From a virus: DNA of 32,555 nt. The translations under genes were made by a program, and so were the position numbers. The stretch spans positions 1 to 32,555 of the IMG/VR virus record IMGVR_UViG_3300025087_000231; one strand, 5' to 3'. Below are positions 8,192 to 16,329 of this stretch, piece by piece. The notes beneath the pieces are model-generated. The model saw only the letters and a list, made by a program, of their open reading frames with translations, searched no databases and was not told the origin of the DNA. Within the stretch, counting starts at the first letter, position 1. Each line of letters opens with the position of its first letter.

Positions 8192-8865
8192 TCGTATATT
8201 TCAAGTCCAGGCAAAGAAGGAGAACCCGTTGGAGTTTGCAGCTTTTGAGGTAATTTTGGCGTAATGATTTCTCCTTTGATAACCGTGTCTATATCATTCA
8301 AAAGTGGCATTTTCTGTTCTAGCGTTAAATTTATCTCTTTTGAAATTTCATCACGATATTTCAACAGGGCTGGCAAATCCTTGTTTTGTTTCGCAAATCC
8401 AATTCTTTCTATCCATAGTTGATGTCTTTGTCCTCCCAATTTAATTCTTGCAGCTCCATCAATAAAAGAATCCGCAAGCCTTTTGTCAATCTCAACTTGC
8501 TCTTGGGGCCAGGGTTTGCCTGTAACTATTTCATAAGACTGGCGTATGGTTTCATCTGCTGGAACGATGTTTTGAGCCTTTATTTTTTCAAACTCAAATG
8601 CCTGCGCTTTTTCAGTTTCCTTTACCTTAAAAGCTCTTTCCTTTTCTTTTTCCGCTTCTTCTCTGATAGCATCCAGCATGGTCTTTTCCATACCCATTTT
8701 CTCTACTCTCTTTTTTTCCAATCCAGCCACTCCCGCTTGCGTAACAGTTCCCAAGAAATCAAGAGGGCCAATATCCCTTCCAATCCTGGCAATGTCTCTT
8801 TCTCTTTGAGAGCGTAGCACTTCTTGCATTAAACCTTGTGGTAATTGCGGTATAAATTCAGGCAT
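8188..8865 (-). CDS. internal virion/ejection-module protein, coiled-coil rich
   Basis: The 225-residue product starts MPEFIPQLPQ, set by an AAGGAG ribosome site eight bases upstream; a longer open frame upstream only overlaps the previous gene and was discarded. Residues about 20-110 are highly charged and helical (KEKERAFKVKETEKAQAFEFEK); the C-terminus is Pro/Gly-rich. It contains no cysteine. It lies between a short Gln/Ala-rich protein and the giant polyvalent protein, the position of ejection proteins in P22- and T7-like phages. No specific family was recognised. Its stop overlaps the start of the giant gene by ATGA, so the two are probably made together. Confidence 0.7.
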   Translation of the reverse strand: MPEFIPQLPQGLMQEVLRSQRERDIARIGRDIGPLDFLGTVTQAGVAGLEKKRVEKMGMEKTMLDAIREEAEKEKERAFKVKETEKAQAFEFEKIKAQNIVPADETIRQSYEIVTGKPWPQEQVEIDKRLADSFIDGAARIKLGGQRHQLWIERIGFAKQNKDLPALLKYRDEISKEINLTLEQKMPLLNDIDTVIKGEIITPKLPQKLQTPTGSPSLPGLEIYE

Positions 8866-8879
8866 AAAATATCTCCTTT

Positions 8880-9590
8880 TTAGACTGTTGCTTCTCCACC
8901 GCCAATAGGAATTGTGGTTGGGGAGGGAGGGGGCAAATTGCCACCCCCGCCAGATGTAAACAAACCAGATATACCTGCTCCCAGGGCTCCTCCTATGGGA
9001 CCACCCAAAACAGTTCCAACAATGGGAGCTGCTATTTGGGCTAATGATTGCCATAAACTCTGTTTCTTACCTGCCCTGGCAGCTTCCTTCTGCGCTTGGA
9101 TGGCCATTTGAAACATCCTCATCTGGTCATCCCTGCTTAATTTCTGCCCTATGGCTTGGGCCATGTTCATGAACATCTGCTGTTCTTGGGCTGTATCTTG
9201 TTGTAATGTCTGCATAATGGCGTTTGCCATTGTTTGCGCCTGTTGCAAGGCAACCTGTCCAGTCAATTCCGCTTCTGCTCTGGCTCCTGTTGCCCGTTCT
9301 GCTTGCATTGCGGAAGCCTCAATGTCCGAAGCCGTCAAACCCCTTCTCATTGCTTCGCTTTGCGCCTCTGCCACCCTACCTGCCGTAGCTTCTCGTATTC
9401 CCGCCAAAGCGGGAGCAATGGCTTGGCCTGTAACATCAAATTGCTGCTGGATATATGGGAGCGCCAAATTTGTAAGACTTCTTGGCGGTTGCTGCAATAG
9501 CTTAAAGATAGCGTTCTCATCAATAGTAGATGGTAAATTGGGCACGTTAAAGTTGAATTGTGGCAATCCTGGAATTTGTCCATTTGGCAT
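8880..9590 (-). CDS. ejection-type internal virion protein (Ala/Gln-rich, glycine-rich hydrophobic C-terminus)
   Basis: A 236-residue protein with a Pro-rich N-terminus, a long helical Ala/Gln/Met-rich centre (about 50-170) and a C-terminal hydrophobic glycine-zipper segment (IAAPIVGTVLGGPIGGALGA, about 187-206) ending in a Gly/Pro-rich tail. This resembles small ejection proteins of short-tailed phages (P22 gp7/gp20 type, T7 gp14 type) that insert into the host envelope during DNA entry; the match is architectural, not a sequence-level identification. It has no cysteine. GGGAGG lies upstream of the ATG. It is the first gene of the ejection module, just after the 948-residue tail protein. Confidence 0.7.
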   Translation of the reverse strand: MPNGQIPGLPQFNFNVPNLPSTIDENAIFKLLQQPPRSLTNLALPYIQQQFDVTGQAIAPALAGIREATAGRVAEAQSEAMRRGLTASDIEASAMQAERATGARAEAELTGQVALQQAQTMANAIMQTLQQDTAQEQQMFMNMAQAIGQKLSRDDQMRMFQMAIQAQKEAARAGKKQSLWQSLAQIAAPIVGTVLGGPIGGALGAGISGLFTSGGGGNLPPPSPTTIPIGGGEATV

Positions 9591-9594
9591 AAAT

Positions 9595-12441
9595 TTAATC
9601 CTCCCTTAGTCTTTCGTAGTACAATTTAGCTTTATAAAACGTAACTGGCCCATCAATTCCTGTATAAGTGAATCTTAAGGATATCCATTTTCCATCATGT
9701 CTTTGATTTGCTGGAAACGGAACCTTAGCAGACAGGATTCCAGGCTCATCTGCTTCCCCCAAATTTACAGAACCAAGCGAATAAGAAGTTGTAGAACCAT
9801 CCAGGTAGTAATCAACGGATATATTTATATCATCTGATATATCATTTTCTGATTTGAACTCAAGATACAACCAATTAAACACTTTTCTTTGTTCTGAATT
9901 TCCCAAGTCGTCATCTATAGTTCTTAATCTGAAATCGTATGCAGAACCGCTATCAGAATGTCCTGTGTCTTGAAGCCTTATAAATCCAGTATTCTGTGAA
10001 TCGCCAGTATATAGTTTTCTGTTGTATAAAGTTGCTGACCTGGCATTTATGCCCTCATATACAGTAGGCACATCTTTTTCATTGAAAACAACAACGTGGT
10101 CATTGGCAGCCGTTGCACCAGTTTGCGTGGAATAAAACATCCAATATCTATTCCTGTAAACTGCGCTAGCCACCCTATTTTTGGCCCCTGAATCATTCCA
10201 TCTAATTGTAATGTCATTAAGCGAAACGGGAGCCGTTGACGAAGCAGGGCCAATGAAAACTCTTACTCCAACAAATGTGCTTGTAACAATGGAAATATTT
10301 GAATTATTCTCCTGTAGTGTCCATACATTCGTGCTTCTTGTAACAGAACCGCAATTTGTGGCAGCGCCAGTAGACATATAGAACGTAATAGACCCGCCAT
10401 CTACGATATAATTAGCTGTGAATGTGTCCCAAGAAGCGATAGGCGAGGTATTGAAACAATCGGTTATATAATAACCCGTAGTAGTAGCATTTAGCGTTAC
10501 GCTCTGTATGTTTCCTATCGGGGACGTTGAACTTCCAACATCCCCAAAAGCAGCTTCATATTGCTGATAACGCCTATTCAGGCTTGCAAAAACAGCGTTA
10601 TTTGTTTGACTTGTATAAGCAGACCATGCTCCGCCTGTTGAAGTGGCAGAACGCACCCTAAAGGTAATTGGATAGGCTGCGGCCGAGGCCATTGCTACTT
10701 GAAATGGGCCTGCTACTGGTGTGGCAAAGGACATATCAAAGATTTGGGATACGGCCGTTCCCGAAGTAATAATGTTGGATTCGTCAACATCAAATGCAGC
10801 CGCAATGACTGGGCCTGCTGACCCGTCAAGAAAAGAATATGTAAATGAATTTCCTCTAACAAAAATCTTAGAAGTATTTGTTATTATTGTTGCTCCATTT
10901 TCAATAGAGAGAAGTCTAACTTTTATTCTTACGGGGAATGTAGATAAATCAATCGCTGGTATGGATTCACAGCTTTGTCCATCAGAAATTGTATTAATTT
11001 TACTATATAAAATATTATTAGATTCATTTAATATATCCAACTGAACCTGGTTATCGCCACCTGTTGCAGTCCATCTATTTGTATCATTAAAACATCCGCC
11101 TCCACCGAAAGAAGAATCCCATTCGCAAATATCCCAATTTGTACAATCACCAAGACCTGATTCTGCGCCTGCATTTATAAATGCATGATGATTAAAACCT
11201 TGAGAATATGTTAAATTTCCAGCTGTTGCGGTAGAATTTATCAATGTTCCAGAATAAAAATCAGAATCGGATGTATCCACCCTTGTAGATGTTCCAGCTT
11301 GCACATTACCTTGGTTTATTGTTGCGCTCATGGGACTAAGATTATCAATGGTTAATTGCCCATTTTCCCAATCAGATTGAGTTGTTTGAACCAATGCCCT
11401 TCTATTTCCAACGGTAAGCAATAACTCGTCTATAGTAGGACGTATTGAATCTGATATTCTATTTACCATCGTTCCAGATAGTTTCTCAACTCCACGTTTA
11501 GACATCCAAAAAAGCGCATTATCTTTTTCTCTAACGCTCTTATAATCAATAACTCCCACTTCATTATTAAGATTTCTAAGCACAAAATCCCTTCTGTCAT
11601 TGCCATAAAGAGCCCAAAGTGAATCCTCCTTTGCAATAAAAAATGAATCCTGATATTGCCCCATAAGGGCTGTTATTTGTTTTCCATCATTTAGACCACC
11701 TACGGCTATGCTAAAAGGAGTAGTGGATTTTCCTGGTATTTGTATGGCCCAATCTGTGCCGTCAAGTTCGCCAGAACCGCGAATCCGTGATAAATCGCCA
11801 GATATATCAGCAACAAGTATTCTATTCCTAAAAGCTCCTATTAGATTGCCCCTGGGAGCCGTAGCAACCCAATTAAATGTGCTGCCATCCCAATTAAACA
11901 TATCCTGGCTTCCATTGGTACACCATATCTTGCCCAATGATTGAACACAATCCATCTCTGCCGTAGCTGAGAATTGGCCCGTAAGCCCTGAAATGGCTGT
12001 GCAATCACCAGAACCAGCCGTTTGATACATGGTTTGGCTGGAAAGAATAACAATATAATTGGACCCATCTGTGGCCCTAAATGGCCAAAGGCCTCTTACT
12101 GACTGAGCGTCTAAACATGGGCTTGTGTTATATTTTGCGCTCCCCGTTCTCCTTGTAACTGCCAAATCTTCATCTAGCAATATATTTATGGCTTCTTGCA
12201 GGCAGTTCTTGGGTATCCTGTTAGCAGAATAGCGGGTAACTAACCCGCAATCAAAGCTGTTATATTCCTGTATTTCCGTTTTGTTGGCAATGTTAATACT
12301 GGTGGGTAATTGTTGGGTTCTCTGTTCTGTTTCCTGGCCTATTACTAATGAAATGGGCAATACTGCAAAAACAAGCAAAACTCTTGTCCTGGCGCATCCT
12401 AGGCCTATTAAAAGCTGTTTTAACATATCTTTCCATTTCAT
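9595..12441 (-). CDS. large tail/stabilisation protein with N-terminal signal sequence
   Basis: This 948-residue protein resembles the large beta-propeller-like virion proteins of short-tailed phages. Residues about 60-105 follow their usual opening pattern (a Gly near the start, then NRIPKNCLQEAINILLDEDLA and a Arg-Thr-Gly segment), followed by repeated WD-like beta strands. The N-terminus is a long basic n-region with a hydrophobic core (VLLVFAVLPISLVIG) and a possible cut before QETEQ, so it looks exported or membrane-inserted. About a dozen cysteines follow. The start is an ATGA overlap with the neck gene. The n-region includes a 22-bp sequence repeated at 1919-1940. It probably forms the tail hub or nozzle. 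Confidence 0.7.
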   Translation of the reverse strand: MKWKDMLKQLLIGLGCARTRVLLVFAVLPISLVIGQETEQRTQQLPTSINIANKTEIQEYNSFDCGLVTRYSANRIPKNCLQEAINILLDEDLAVTRRTGSAKYNTSPCLDAQSVRGLWPFRATDGSNYIVILSSQTMYQTAGSGDCTAISGLTGQFSATAEMDCVQSLGKIWCTNGSQDMFNWDGSTFNWVATAPRGNLIGAFRNRILVADISGDLSRIRGSGELDGTDWAIQIPGKSTTPFSIAVGGLNDGKQITALMGQYQDSFFIAKEDSLWALYGNDRRDFVLRNLNNEVGVIDYKSVREKDNALFWMSKRGVEKLSGTMVNRISDSIRPTIDELLLTVGNRRALVQTTQSDWENGQLTIDNLSPMSATINQGNVQAGTSTRVDTSDSDFYSGTLINSTATAGNLTYSQGFNHHAFINAGAESGLGDCTNWDICEWDSSFGGGGCFNDTNRWTATGGDNQVQLDILNESNNILYSKINTISDGQSCESIPAIDLSTFPVRIKVRLLSIENGATIITNTSKIFVRGNSFTYSFLDGSAGPVIAAAFDVDESNIITSGTAVSQIFDMSFATPVAGPFQVAMASAAAYPITFRVRSATSTGGAWSAYTSQTNNAVFASLNRRYQQYEAAFGDVGSSTSPIGNIQSVTLNATTTGYYITDCFNTSPIASWDTFTANYIVDGGSITFYMSTGAATNCGSVTRSTNVWTLQENNSNISIVTSTFVGVRVFIGPASSTAPVSLNDITIRWNDSGAKNRVASAVYRNRYWMFYSTQTGATAANDHVVVFNEKDVPTVYEGINARSATLYNRKLYTGDSQNTGFIRLQDTGHSDSGSAYDFRLRTIDDDLGNSEQRKVFNWLYLEFKSENDISDDINISVDYYLDGSTTSYSLGSVNLGEADEPGILSAKVPFPANQRHDGKWISLRFTYTGIDGPVTFYKAKLYYERLRED
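12379..12400 (-). repeat. 22-bp near-repeat, copy 2 (in signal-peptide coding region)
   Basis: Matches 1919-1940 in 21 of 22 bases. Here it encodes GCARTRV, a polar, basic insertion that splits the hydrophobic start of the 948-residue tail protein. Either copy may be a duplication of the other. Confidence 0.55.
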
Positions 12442-13175
12442 TCACGTCTACCAATCAAACCTGGCCTGTAATTGGGACGATATAATCCCTTTTCCTTCAT
12501 AAGCGATAGCATCATCTGGTATTGAGCGACATAGAACTGGGCCATATCACCCCTGCCGTCAAGTAATGCTGCCCTGGAAGCCGCATAATAAGATAAAGCA
12601 TCAATATAAGGCTCAAAATCCTTTATGTTCTCAAATATGGCGCTGCCAGTAGCGGTCATTGAAGATAATTGGGAAAAATAATCAACCTTGATTGTGTCCG
12701 TATCTGTAACTGTGGAATTGGGAAAAGGAGTAAAACCAATCTGTGTTCGGGAAGAAAAATTAACGAAATAGTAAATGGGCAATCCAGCGATAGTTTCCCA
12801 TGTCTGTGATTTTGAATCCATAGCCGCTGGCGTAACTTCAGCTATTTCAAGGAACCCACGAAGCACCCTATCTGTAGAAATAAAATCGCTTGGCATGGCA
12901 TAATAAGTAACCCCTGCAATCAGGGCAAATGTGGTGGATTTCTTAACTACCCATGTTTGGGCGACAAATTCACGCTGTCCCTGGTTTACCCATTCAAGAT
13001 ATTGTGCATCTGTATATCTTTGCCTTGTTGTACCCGTATCTCTTGATAATATCCTGGCCTGCGTTATTACCTCTGAGGCTGTTCGTGAGAATGATAAATT
13101 AGGAAAGAATAGGAATAGACAAAGAAAGGATAGTTTTAATAATGATTTAACGGTAGTATTACTATAAATACACAT
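12438..13175 (-). CDS. head-tail adaptor/neck protein with signal peptide
   Basis: This 245-residue protein has the pattern of the small helical adaptor (gp4/gp6-like) proteins that sit under the portal of short-tailed phages: RYTDAQYLEWVNQGQREF early on, then a beta segment (FALIAGVTYYAMPSDFI), a mid part listing WETIAGLPIYYFV, and a helical C-terminus (IDALSYYAASRAALLDGRGD). Before it lies an unexpected N-terminal hydrophobic stretch with a Sec-like cleavage site (FLCLFLFFPNLSFS, cut before RTASEV, about residue 31). The mature part has no cysteine. There is little ribosome-site signal, only a weak AAGCAG near the upstream stop. A signal peptide on a neck protein is highly unusual. Confidence 0.68.
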   Translation of the reverse strand: MCIYSNTTVKSLLKLSFLCLFLFFPNLSFSRTASEVITQARILSRDTGTTRQRYTDAQYLEWVNQGQREFVAQTWVVKKSTTFALIAGVTYYAMPSDFISTDRVLRGFLEIAEVTPAAMDSKSQTWETIAGLPIYYFVNFSSRTQIGFTPFPNSTVTDTDTIKVDYFSQLSSMTATGSAIFENIKDFEPYIDALSYYAASRAALLDGRGDMAQFYVAQYQMMLSLMKEKGLYRPNYRPGLIGRRE

Positions 13176-13181
13176 TTAATG

Positions 13182-13505
13182 TTACTGCTTCACATCTGTT
13201 TCTGTAACTTTTTTAGCTTCATCCGTAACAAGAGTTAGGTAGGGCAATAACTTAACAATACGCTTTGCTAAAGCTGTCCCGCCAGAAGCAGCAAGCGCTG
13301 GCCTAAGAGAACTCACCACCTCTGGCGGTAATGCACCCAAAGCTCCTAGAATCTCCACAAGAGCCCACAATACGCCTAGTATTTCTGTAGTGCCACCATC
13401 AATCTTTTTTAAGCCTTTACCTAAGAACAGAAGAAGATTCTTGACCACTGGTATCTTTGACAATAAGGTAATTAAGATTGTCGCTAACTTGCTATATTCA
13501 GCCAT
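13182..13505 (-). CDS. 107-residue amphipathic/hydrophobic hypothetical protein
   Basis: A protein with several hydrophobic stretches (LATILITLLSKIPVVKNLLL; ILGVLWALVEILGALGAL) and a basic C-terminal half, preceded by a good GGAGGG ribosome site. The hydrophobic pattern looks amphipathic rather than clearly transmembrane; a membrane-associated or helical structural protein is possible. It lies between a 109-residue beta-rich protein and the neck protein, so a virion role is likely. No family was recognised. Confidence 0.65.
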   Translation of the reverse strand: MAEYSKLATILITLLSKIPVVKNLLLFLGKGLKKIDGGTTEILGVLWALVEILGALGALPPEVVSSLRPALAASGGTALAKRIVKLLPYLTLVTDEAKKVTETDVKQ

Positions 13506-13516
13506 GATTTTCCCTC

Positions 13517-13846
13517 CTATATGTATCTTTCATAAGTAACAGTAAGTTTTGCCATATCTCCTGTTACACTGATAAATTTTGCTCTTGAAATATTATTTTC
13601 GCCTTCTAATACAAATTCTTCTCCAGCTAAAATTAAATGCCCAAAATTTGACGTTGGGATAAATCCATCATATCTTAACCGCACATCTGCTCCTTCAATA
13701 GATACAACAACTCTTTTTGCGGGCCTATGCCCATTTGGGGAATAAATTTCTTTATTAAAACCAACTGATTCAGTTCCAACATTGATATTTTCATATCCAA
13801 AAGACTCCATTTCCATAAAATTAGCTCTTGATTCAATAAATGCCAT
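13517..13846 (-). CDS. 109-residue beta-rich structural-type protein
   Basis: The product is mostly predicted strand, with a core RYDGFIPTSNFGHLILAGEEF followed by a Glu/Asn-rich loop and KLTVTYERYI at the end. This core resembles small conserved phage structural or accessory proteins that bind a ligand-free beta fold (RxDG...GHLL...GxxxxL), recalled from many phage genomes; the exact role is not known. It starts one base after the preceding stop codon (TGA-T-ATG) with no clear ribosome site, so it is probably translated by coupling. Confidence 0.65.
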   Translation of the reverse strand: MAFIESRANFMEMESFGYENINVGTESVGFNKEIYSPNGHRPAKRVVVSIEGADVRLRYDGFIPTSNFGHLILAGEEFVLEGENNISRAKFISVTGDMAKLTVTYERYI

Positions 13847-13847
13847 A

Positions 13848-14045
13848 TCATTTTAATATTATTTCAATAATTTTTAACAACTTTATTTGCATATCACTGA
13901 TGATTTTTACTGACGCCTCTTTTCCTATGTTGCCAATGTAGTCAATAAAAGAATTATTCATACTTGGTAAATTACTGATTTCCTTTTCCACAAGAAAACG
14001 GAAATTTTGTTTGTATTTCTTTGTTGGATTCCAAAAAGCGAACAT
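13848..14045 (-). CDS. 65-residue hypothetical protein
   Basis: The product starts MFAFWNPTKK and is basic and Lys/Ile-rich, ending KLLKIIEIILK, an amphipathic helix. The start is the ATG with AGGAAG six bases upstream, two bases after the stop of the 54-residue gene. A longer frame from a GTG at 14093 was rejected because it overlaps that gene and lacks a ribosome site. It lies in the run of small genes between the fibre-like genes and the neck genes. The function is unknown. Confidence 0.55.
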   Translation of the reverse strand: MFAFWNPTKKYKQNFRFLVEKEISNLPSMNNSFIDYIGNIGKEASVKIISDMQIKLLKIIEIILK

Positions 14046-14047
14046 TT

Positions 14048-14212
14048 TTAACTTCCTTGAATAATAAATCTTCCTGAACCTGGAAACCTGCACTCCTGTA
14101 TTGGCCCTTCCAAATAGTCCAAATTGACATAAGCCATATCAAGCCAATTAGAGTGTATCTCTATGGAGCCATATTGAACCTTGTTTATATTTTCTGCATT
14201 GGGACTAATCAT
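14048..14212 (-). CDS. 54-residue hypothetical protein after the KLAD-repeat fibre
   Basis: This short gene begins at an ATGA overlap with the stop of the 217-residue repeat fibre and runs 54 codons (MISPNAENINKVQYGSIEIH... ending RFIIQGS). The composition is ordinary soluble protein with one cysteine. Tight coupling to the fibre gene on one side and a ribosome-site-bearing gene two bases past its stop on the other support it as real. No family was recognised; an accessory to the fibre is possible by context. Confidence 0.55.
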   Translation of the reverse strand: MISPNAENINKVQYGSIEIHSNWLDMAYVNLDYLEGPIQECRFPGSGRFIIQGS

Positions 14213-14862
14213 CCAGCCACCTGATGTATTTCGGTCAATTTAATCGTTGTAACATCTGATGCTCCGTCATTCAGCGCTTTTACAGTAACGCTGTGTATGC
14301 CCTCAGCAAGGTCTGATATTGTGAATGTGCCTACTTTATGTTCTAATGATGTTGAGATGGATGATAATTCCAGTCTCTCCGTAGTTTCTCCATTCATAAA
14401 TACTCTTACCCTTGCCGCGCTTGCTGCATTGCTGGTTTTCATTTCAAGCCCAATCACCATTTTTTCAAGGTTATAAATGCCTTCGGCCTTAATAAACCTA
14501 GCTGTCTTTAATGTTTGTGGTGTTGGGCCAACGGATGTTAATTGCACATCGTCAGCCACAACAAGCACCGTTTTTAATCCAGATGAAGCCTTTGAAGGAA
14601 TGACAGAACCATCTGCAAGTTTCGTGCTAGTGATTGCTCCCGCAGCGATTTTTCCACTTGGCAACTCTCCCGTAACCTTTGCGGTGCTTAAATCAATGGC
14701 CCCATCAGCCAGCTTCGTTGAAGGCAGGGAACCCGTAACTTTTACAGTTCCTAAATCAACTGCATTATCAGCCAGTTTTACTGCGCTAACCGCAGCATCG
14801 GCTAACTTTGCGGAAGTAATAGAACCATCGGTAACCTCAAATGCTCTCATGTTTAATGGCAT
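14209..14862 (-). CDS. tail fibre-like protein with KLAD repeats (copy 2)
   Basis: A 217-residue protein with an N-terminal block of near-decapeptide repeats built on KLADxAV and DLxTxKVTG (residues about 10-90), a pattern of trimeric fibre shafts. The C-terminal half (about 95-217) is beta-rich and aligns by motif with the neighbouring 245-residue protein: VVADDVQLTSVGPT against IMADDTPISSTVPA, DLAEGIHSVTVKA against DLADGIHTLKVSV, and LTEIHQVAG against LTEIYQTA at the end. AAGGAGG lies before the ATG. The two are probably paralogous fibres or receptor-binding proteins from a duplication. There is no signal peptide, unlike the fibre genes at 16330-18431. Confidence 0.78.
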   Translation of the reverse strand: MPLNMRAFEVTDGSITSAKLADAAVSAVKLADNAVDLGTVKVTGSLPSTKLADGAIDLSTAKVTGELPSGKIAAGAITSTKLADGSVIPSKASSGLKTVLVVADDVQLTSVGPTPQTLKTARFIKAEGIYNLEKMVIGLEMKTSNAASAARVRVFMNGETTERLELSSISTSLEHKVGTFTISDLAEGIHSVTVKALNDGASDVTTIKLTEIHQVAG

Positions 14863-14871
14863 AAATCCTCC

Positions 14872-15609
14872 TTATGCAGTCTGATAAATTTCTGTTAATC
14901 CAACTGTTCCAAAAACTTGTGTGCCTCCGCATTTAACGCTTACTTTTAGCGTATGAATACCATCTGCCAAATCAATAATAGAAAACTCACCTTCTGATGT
15001 GCTTGCTTCTCCTGAAGCCCTTGGCGTTGCTTCGGCGTTCAGAAATATACCCCACTCTACATTTCCTCCACCAACACCACCTGTAGAAAATTCAAGCCCA
15101 AATTTTATCTTCACAACTGGATGCGTCGCTGTTTTTTTGGAAAAACGGGATTCTTTTAATACCTCCCATTGGTCCACAACAGCAGGCACAGTTGAAGATA
15201 TGGGCGTATCATCAGCCATGATTAAAAATAACCTCAACCCATCATGCGCTTTTGCAACTGGAAGTATCCCACCCACTTTTGCTGTGCTTAAATCAACTGC
15301 AGCATCAGCCAGTTTAGCTGAAACAACTGCATTATCAGCCAATTTAGCTGAATCAACAGCAGCATCTGCTAACTTCGTTGAGCTAACAGCAGCATCTGCT
15401 AACTTCGTTGAGCTAACAGCAGCATCTGCTAACTTGACCGAACTAACGGCTGAATCTGCTAACTTGGTTGAGCCAACCGCACTATCTGCTAGTTTGGCTG
15501 AAGCTACTGCTGAGTCAGCCAGTTTTGCGGTTGTAACAGCATTGTCTGCCAGTTTTGCCGCCGTGATTGAACCATCAGGAACTGCAAATCTACGGAAGTT
15601 TATAGCCAT
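14872..15609 (-). CDS. tail fibre-like protein with KLAD repeats (copy 1)
   Basis: The 245-residue product has at least ten consecutive decapeptide repeats, KLADxAVxSx, over residues about 15-115, then a beta-rich C-terminal domain paralogous to that of the next gene. Such repeats form coiled or helical fibre shafts ending in a receptor-binding head. The start was set at MAINFRRF; a TTG five codons upstream was rejected. A GGGGG run lies 8-12 bases before the ATG. It overlaps the 3' end of the 55-residue gene upstream by 20 bases. Adjacent identical 30-base repeat units make it prone to copy-number change. Confidence 0.78.
   Translation of the reverse strand: MAINFRRFAVPDGSITAAKLADNAVTTAKLADSAVASAKLADSAVGSTKLADSAVSSVKLADAAVSSTKLADAAVSSTKLADAAVDSAKLADNAVVSAKLADAAVDLSTAKVGGILPVAKAHDGLRLFLIMADDTPISSTVPAVVDQWEVLKESRFSKKTATHPVVKIKFGLEFSTGGVGGGNVEWGIFLNAEATPRASGEASTSEGEFSIIDLADGIHTLKVSVKCGGTQVFGTVGLTEIYQTA
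15281..15600 (-). repeat. 30-bp tandem repeat array encoding KLADxAVxSx
   Basis: About ten tandem 30-base units, each encoding one decapeptide. The units at 15361-15390 and 15391-15420 are identical base for base; those on either side have diverged. The identical pair points to recent unit duplication or gene conversion. This is a coding repeat, not a CRISPR array, since it has no spacers. Confidence 0.85.
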
Positions 15610-15757
15610 TTTTCTTACCCCCAAACCTGAATCTTAATCTCAACCACACCACATTTTCCCTTGCCTTCTCTTTGAAACACCACCAGATTAGATTGATTGC
15701 ATCCTGGAAAACGTCCGATATTCTATTTGTTCCGAATGTCGGATAACGGTAAGCCAT
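15590..15757 (-). CDS. 55-residue hypothetical protein before the repeat fibres
   Basis: The product starts MAYRYPTFGTNRISDVFQDA, with GGAGG seven bases upstream of the ATG, and has a short hydrophobic patch (INLIWWCF) followed by a strongly basic tail (KEKARENVVWLRLRFRFGGKK). The TTG start 7 codons upstream was rejected. Its stop overlaps the start of the 245-residue fibre by 20 bases, so the two are probably translated together. No family was recognised. Confidence 0.55.
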   Translation of the reverse strand: MAYRYPTFGTNRISDVFQDAINLIWWCFKEKARENVVWLRLRFRFGGKKNGYKLP

Positions 15758-15831
15758 TACAATACCTCCAAAATGCAAAACAGAACATCCGTAAAAGATA
15801 CACTAATGTGCCGAAAAATGACATTGACTGA

Positions 15832-16077
15832 TTACAAAGATAATGCATGTTTGGGTTTTATCTTCCAATCTGACTTCTCGTCTGAATCCTTGACGCATAT
15901 TGCCTCTTTAAGCGTTTTATTCGCATCTAGAATATCTACCATGTAAAGTTTTTTCAATATCCCTGGATTATATTTACTTGTAAAAGCCTTGCAAATATAA
16001 TTCTCATTTGTATAAATTGAAACGCTTGGATTTGGATTAAGTGTGTAAAAATATACCAGGATATAATAAATCATCAT
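15832..16077 (-). CDS. 81-residue membrane-anchored hypothetical protein
   Basis: The product starts MMIYYILVYFYTLNPNPSVS: one short N-terminal hydrophobic segment (residues 2-13) followed by a soluble, lysine-rich part with two cysteines. The start was set at the ATG overlapping the preceding stop (GGAATGATG); a TTG nine codons upstream lies inside the previous gene. It is the last gene of the signal-peptide cluster before a 74-base gap in which nothing coding was seen. The function is unknown; the N-terminus could be an uncleaved anchor. Confidence 0.55.
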   Translation of the reverse strand: MMIYYILVYFYTLNPNPSVSIYTNENYICKAFTSKYNPGILKKLYMVDILDANKTLKEAICVKDSDEKSDWKIKPKHALSL

Positions 16078-16328
16078 TCCCAATCCAAGTAGTCGCCAGT
16101 CCAATCATCAACCAGTTCTCCCCAGTCAGCCTTGCTTACCTTCGTTCTCCATTCGCACTCAGTAACTATCCACCCGCCAGCAGGGGTTTGATATGTCTGA
16201 CATACCTCCTCCTGCTCAAATTGCTGGCTTGCTTCCACTGAGACATATTTATCATTGTTTATAGTTTCATGTTGAAGGGAACTATAAACTATCATTGTGA
16301 AGATAAAGACTCCTAGTAATGGATTCAT
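16074..16328 (-). CDS. small secreted protein with two cysteines
   Basis: An 84-residue protein with a hydrophobic N-terminus (MNPLLGVFIFTMIVYSSLQ), which is either a weak signal peptide or a membrane anchor, followed by an acidic soluble part holding two cysteines (EEVCQTY and VTECEWR) that could form one disulphide. It starts one base after the stop of the 343-residue fibre-like gene, with an ATG-A-type link at its own 3' end. It sits in the run of exported tail-like genes. No family was recognised. Confidence 0.6.
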   Translation of the reverse strand: MNPLLGVFIFTMIVYSSLQHETINNDKYVSVEASQQFEQEEVCQTYQTPAGGWIVTECEWRTKVSKADWGELVDDWTGDYLDWE

Positions 16329-16329
16329 G

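Noticed and set aside
8866-9054. N-terminal extension of the 225-residue ejection-type gene
   Set aside because: The extra 63 codons are out of frame with, and antisense-free inside, the neighbouring gene; a strong ribosome site supports the start at 8865.
15281-15600. Possible CRISPR array
   Set aside because: Units are contiguous coding repeats without spacers and translate to a fibre motif.
14999-15637. 212-codon rightward open frame opposite the KLAD-repeat fibre
   Set aside because: It results from the repetitive codon pattern of the fibre gene on the other strand.
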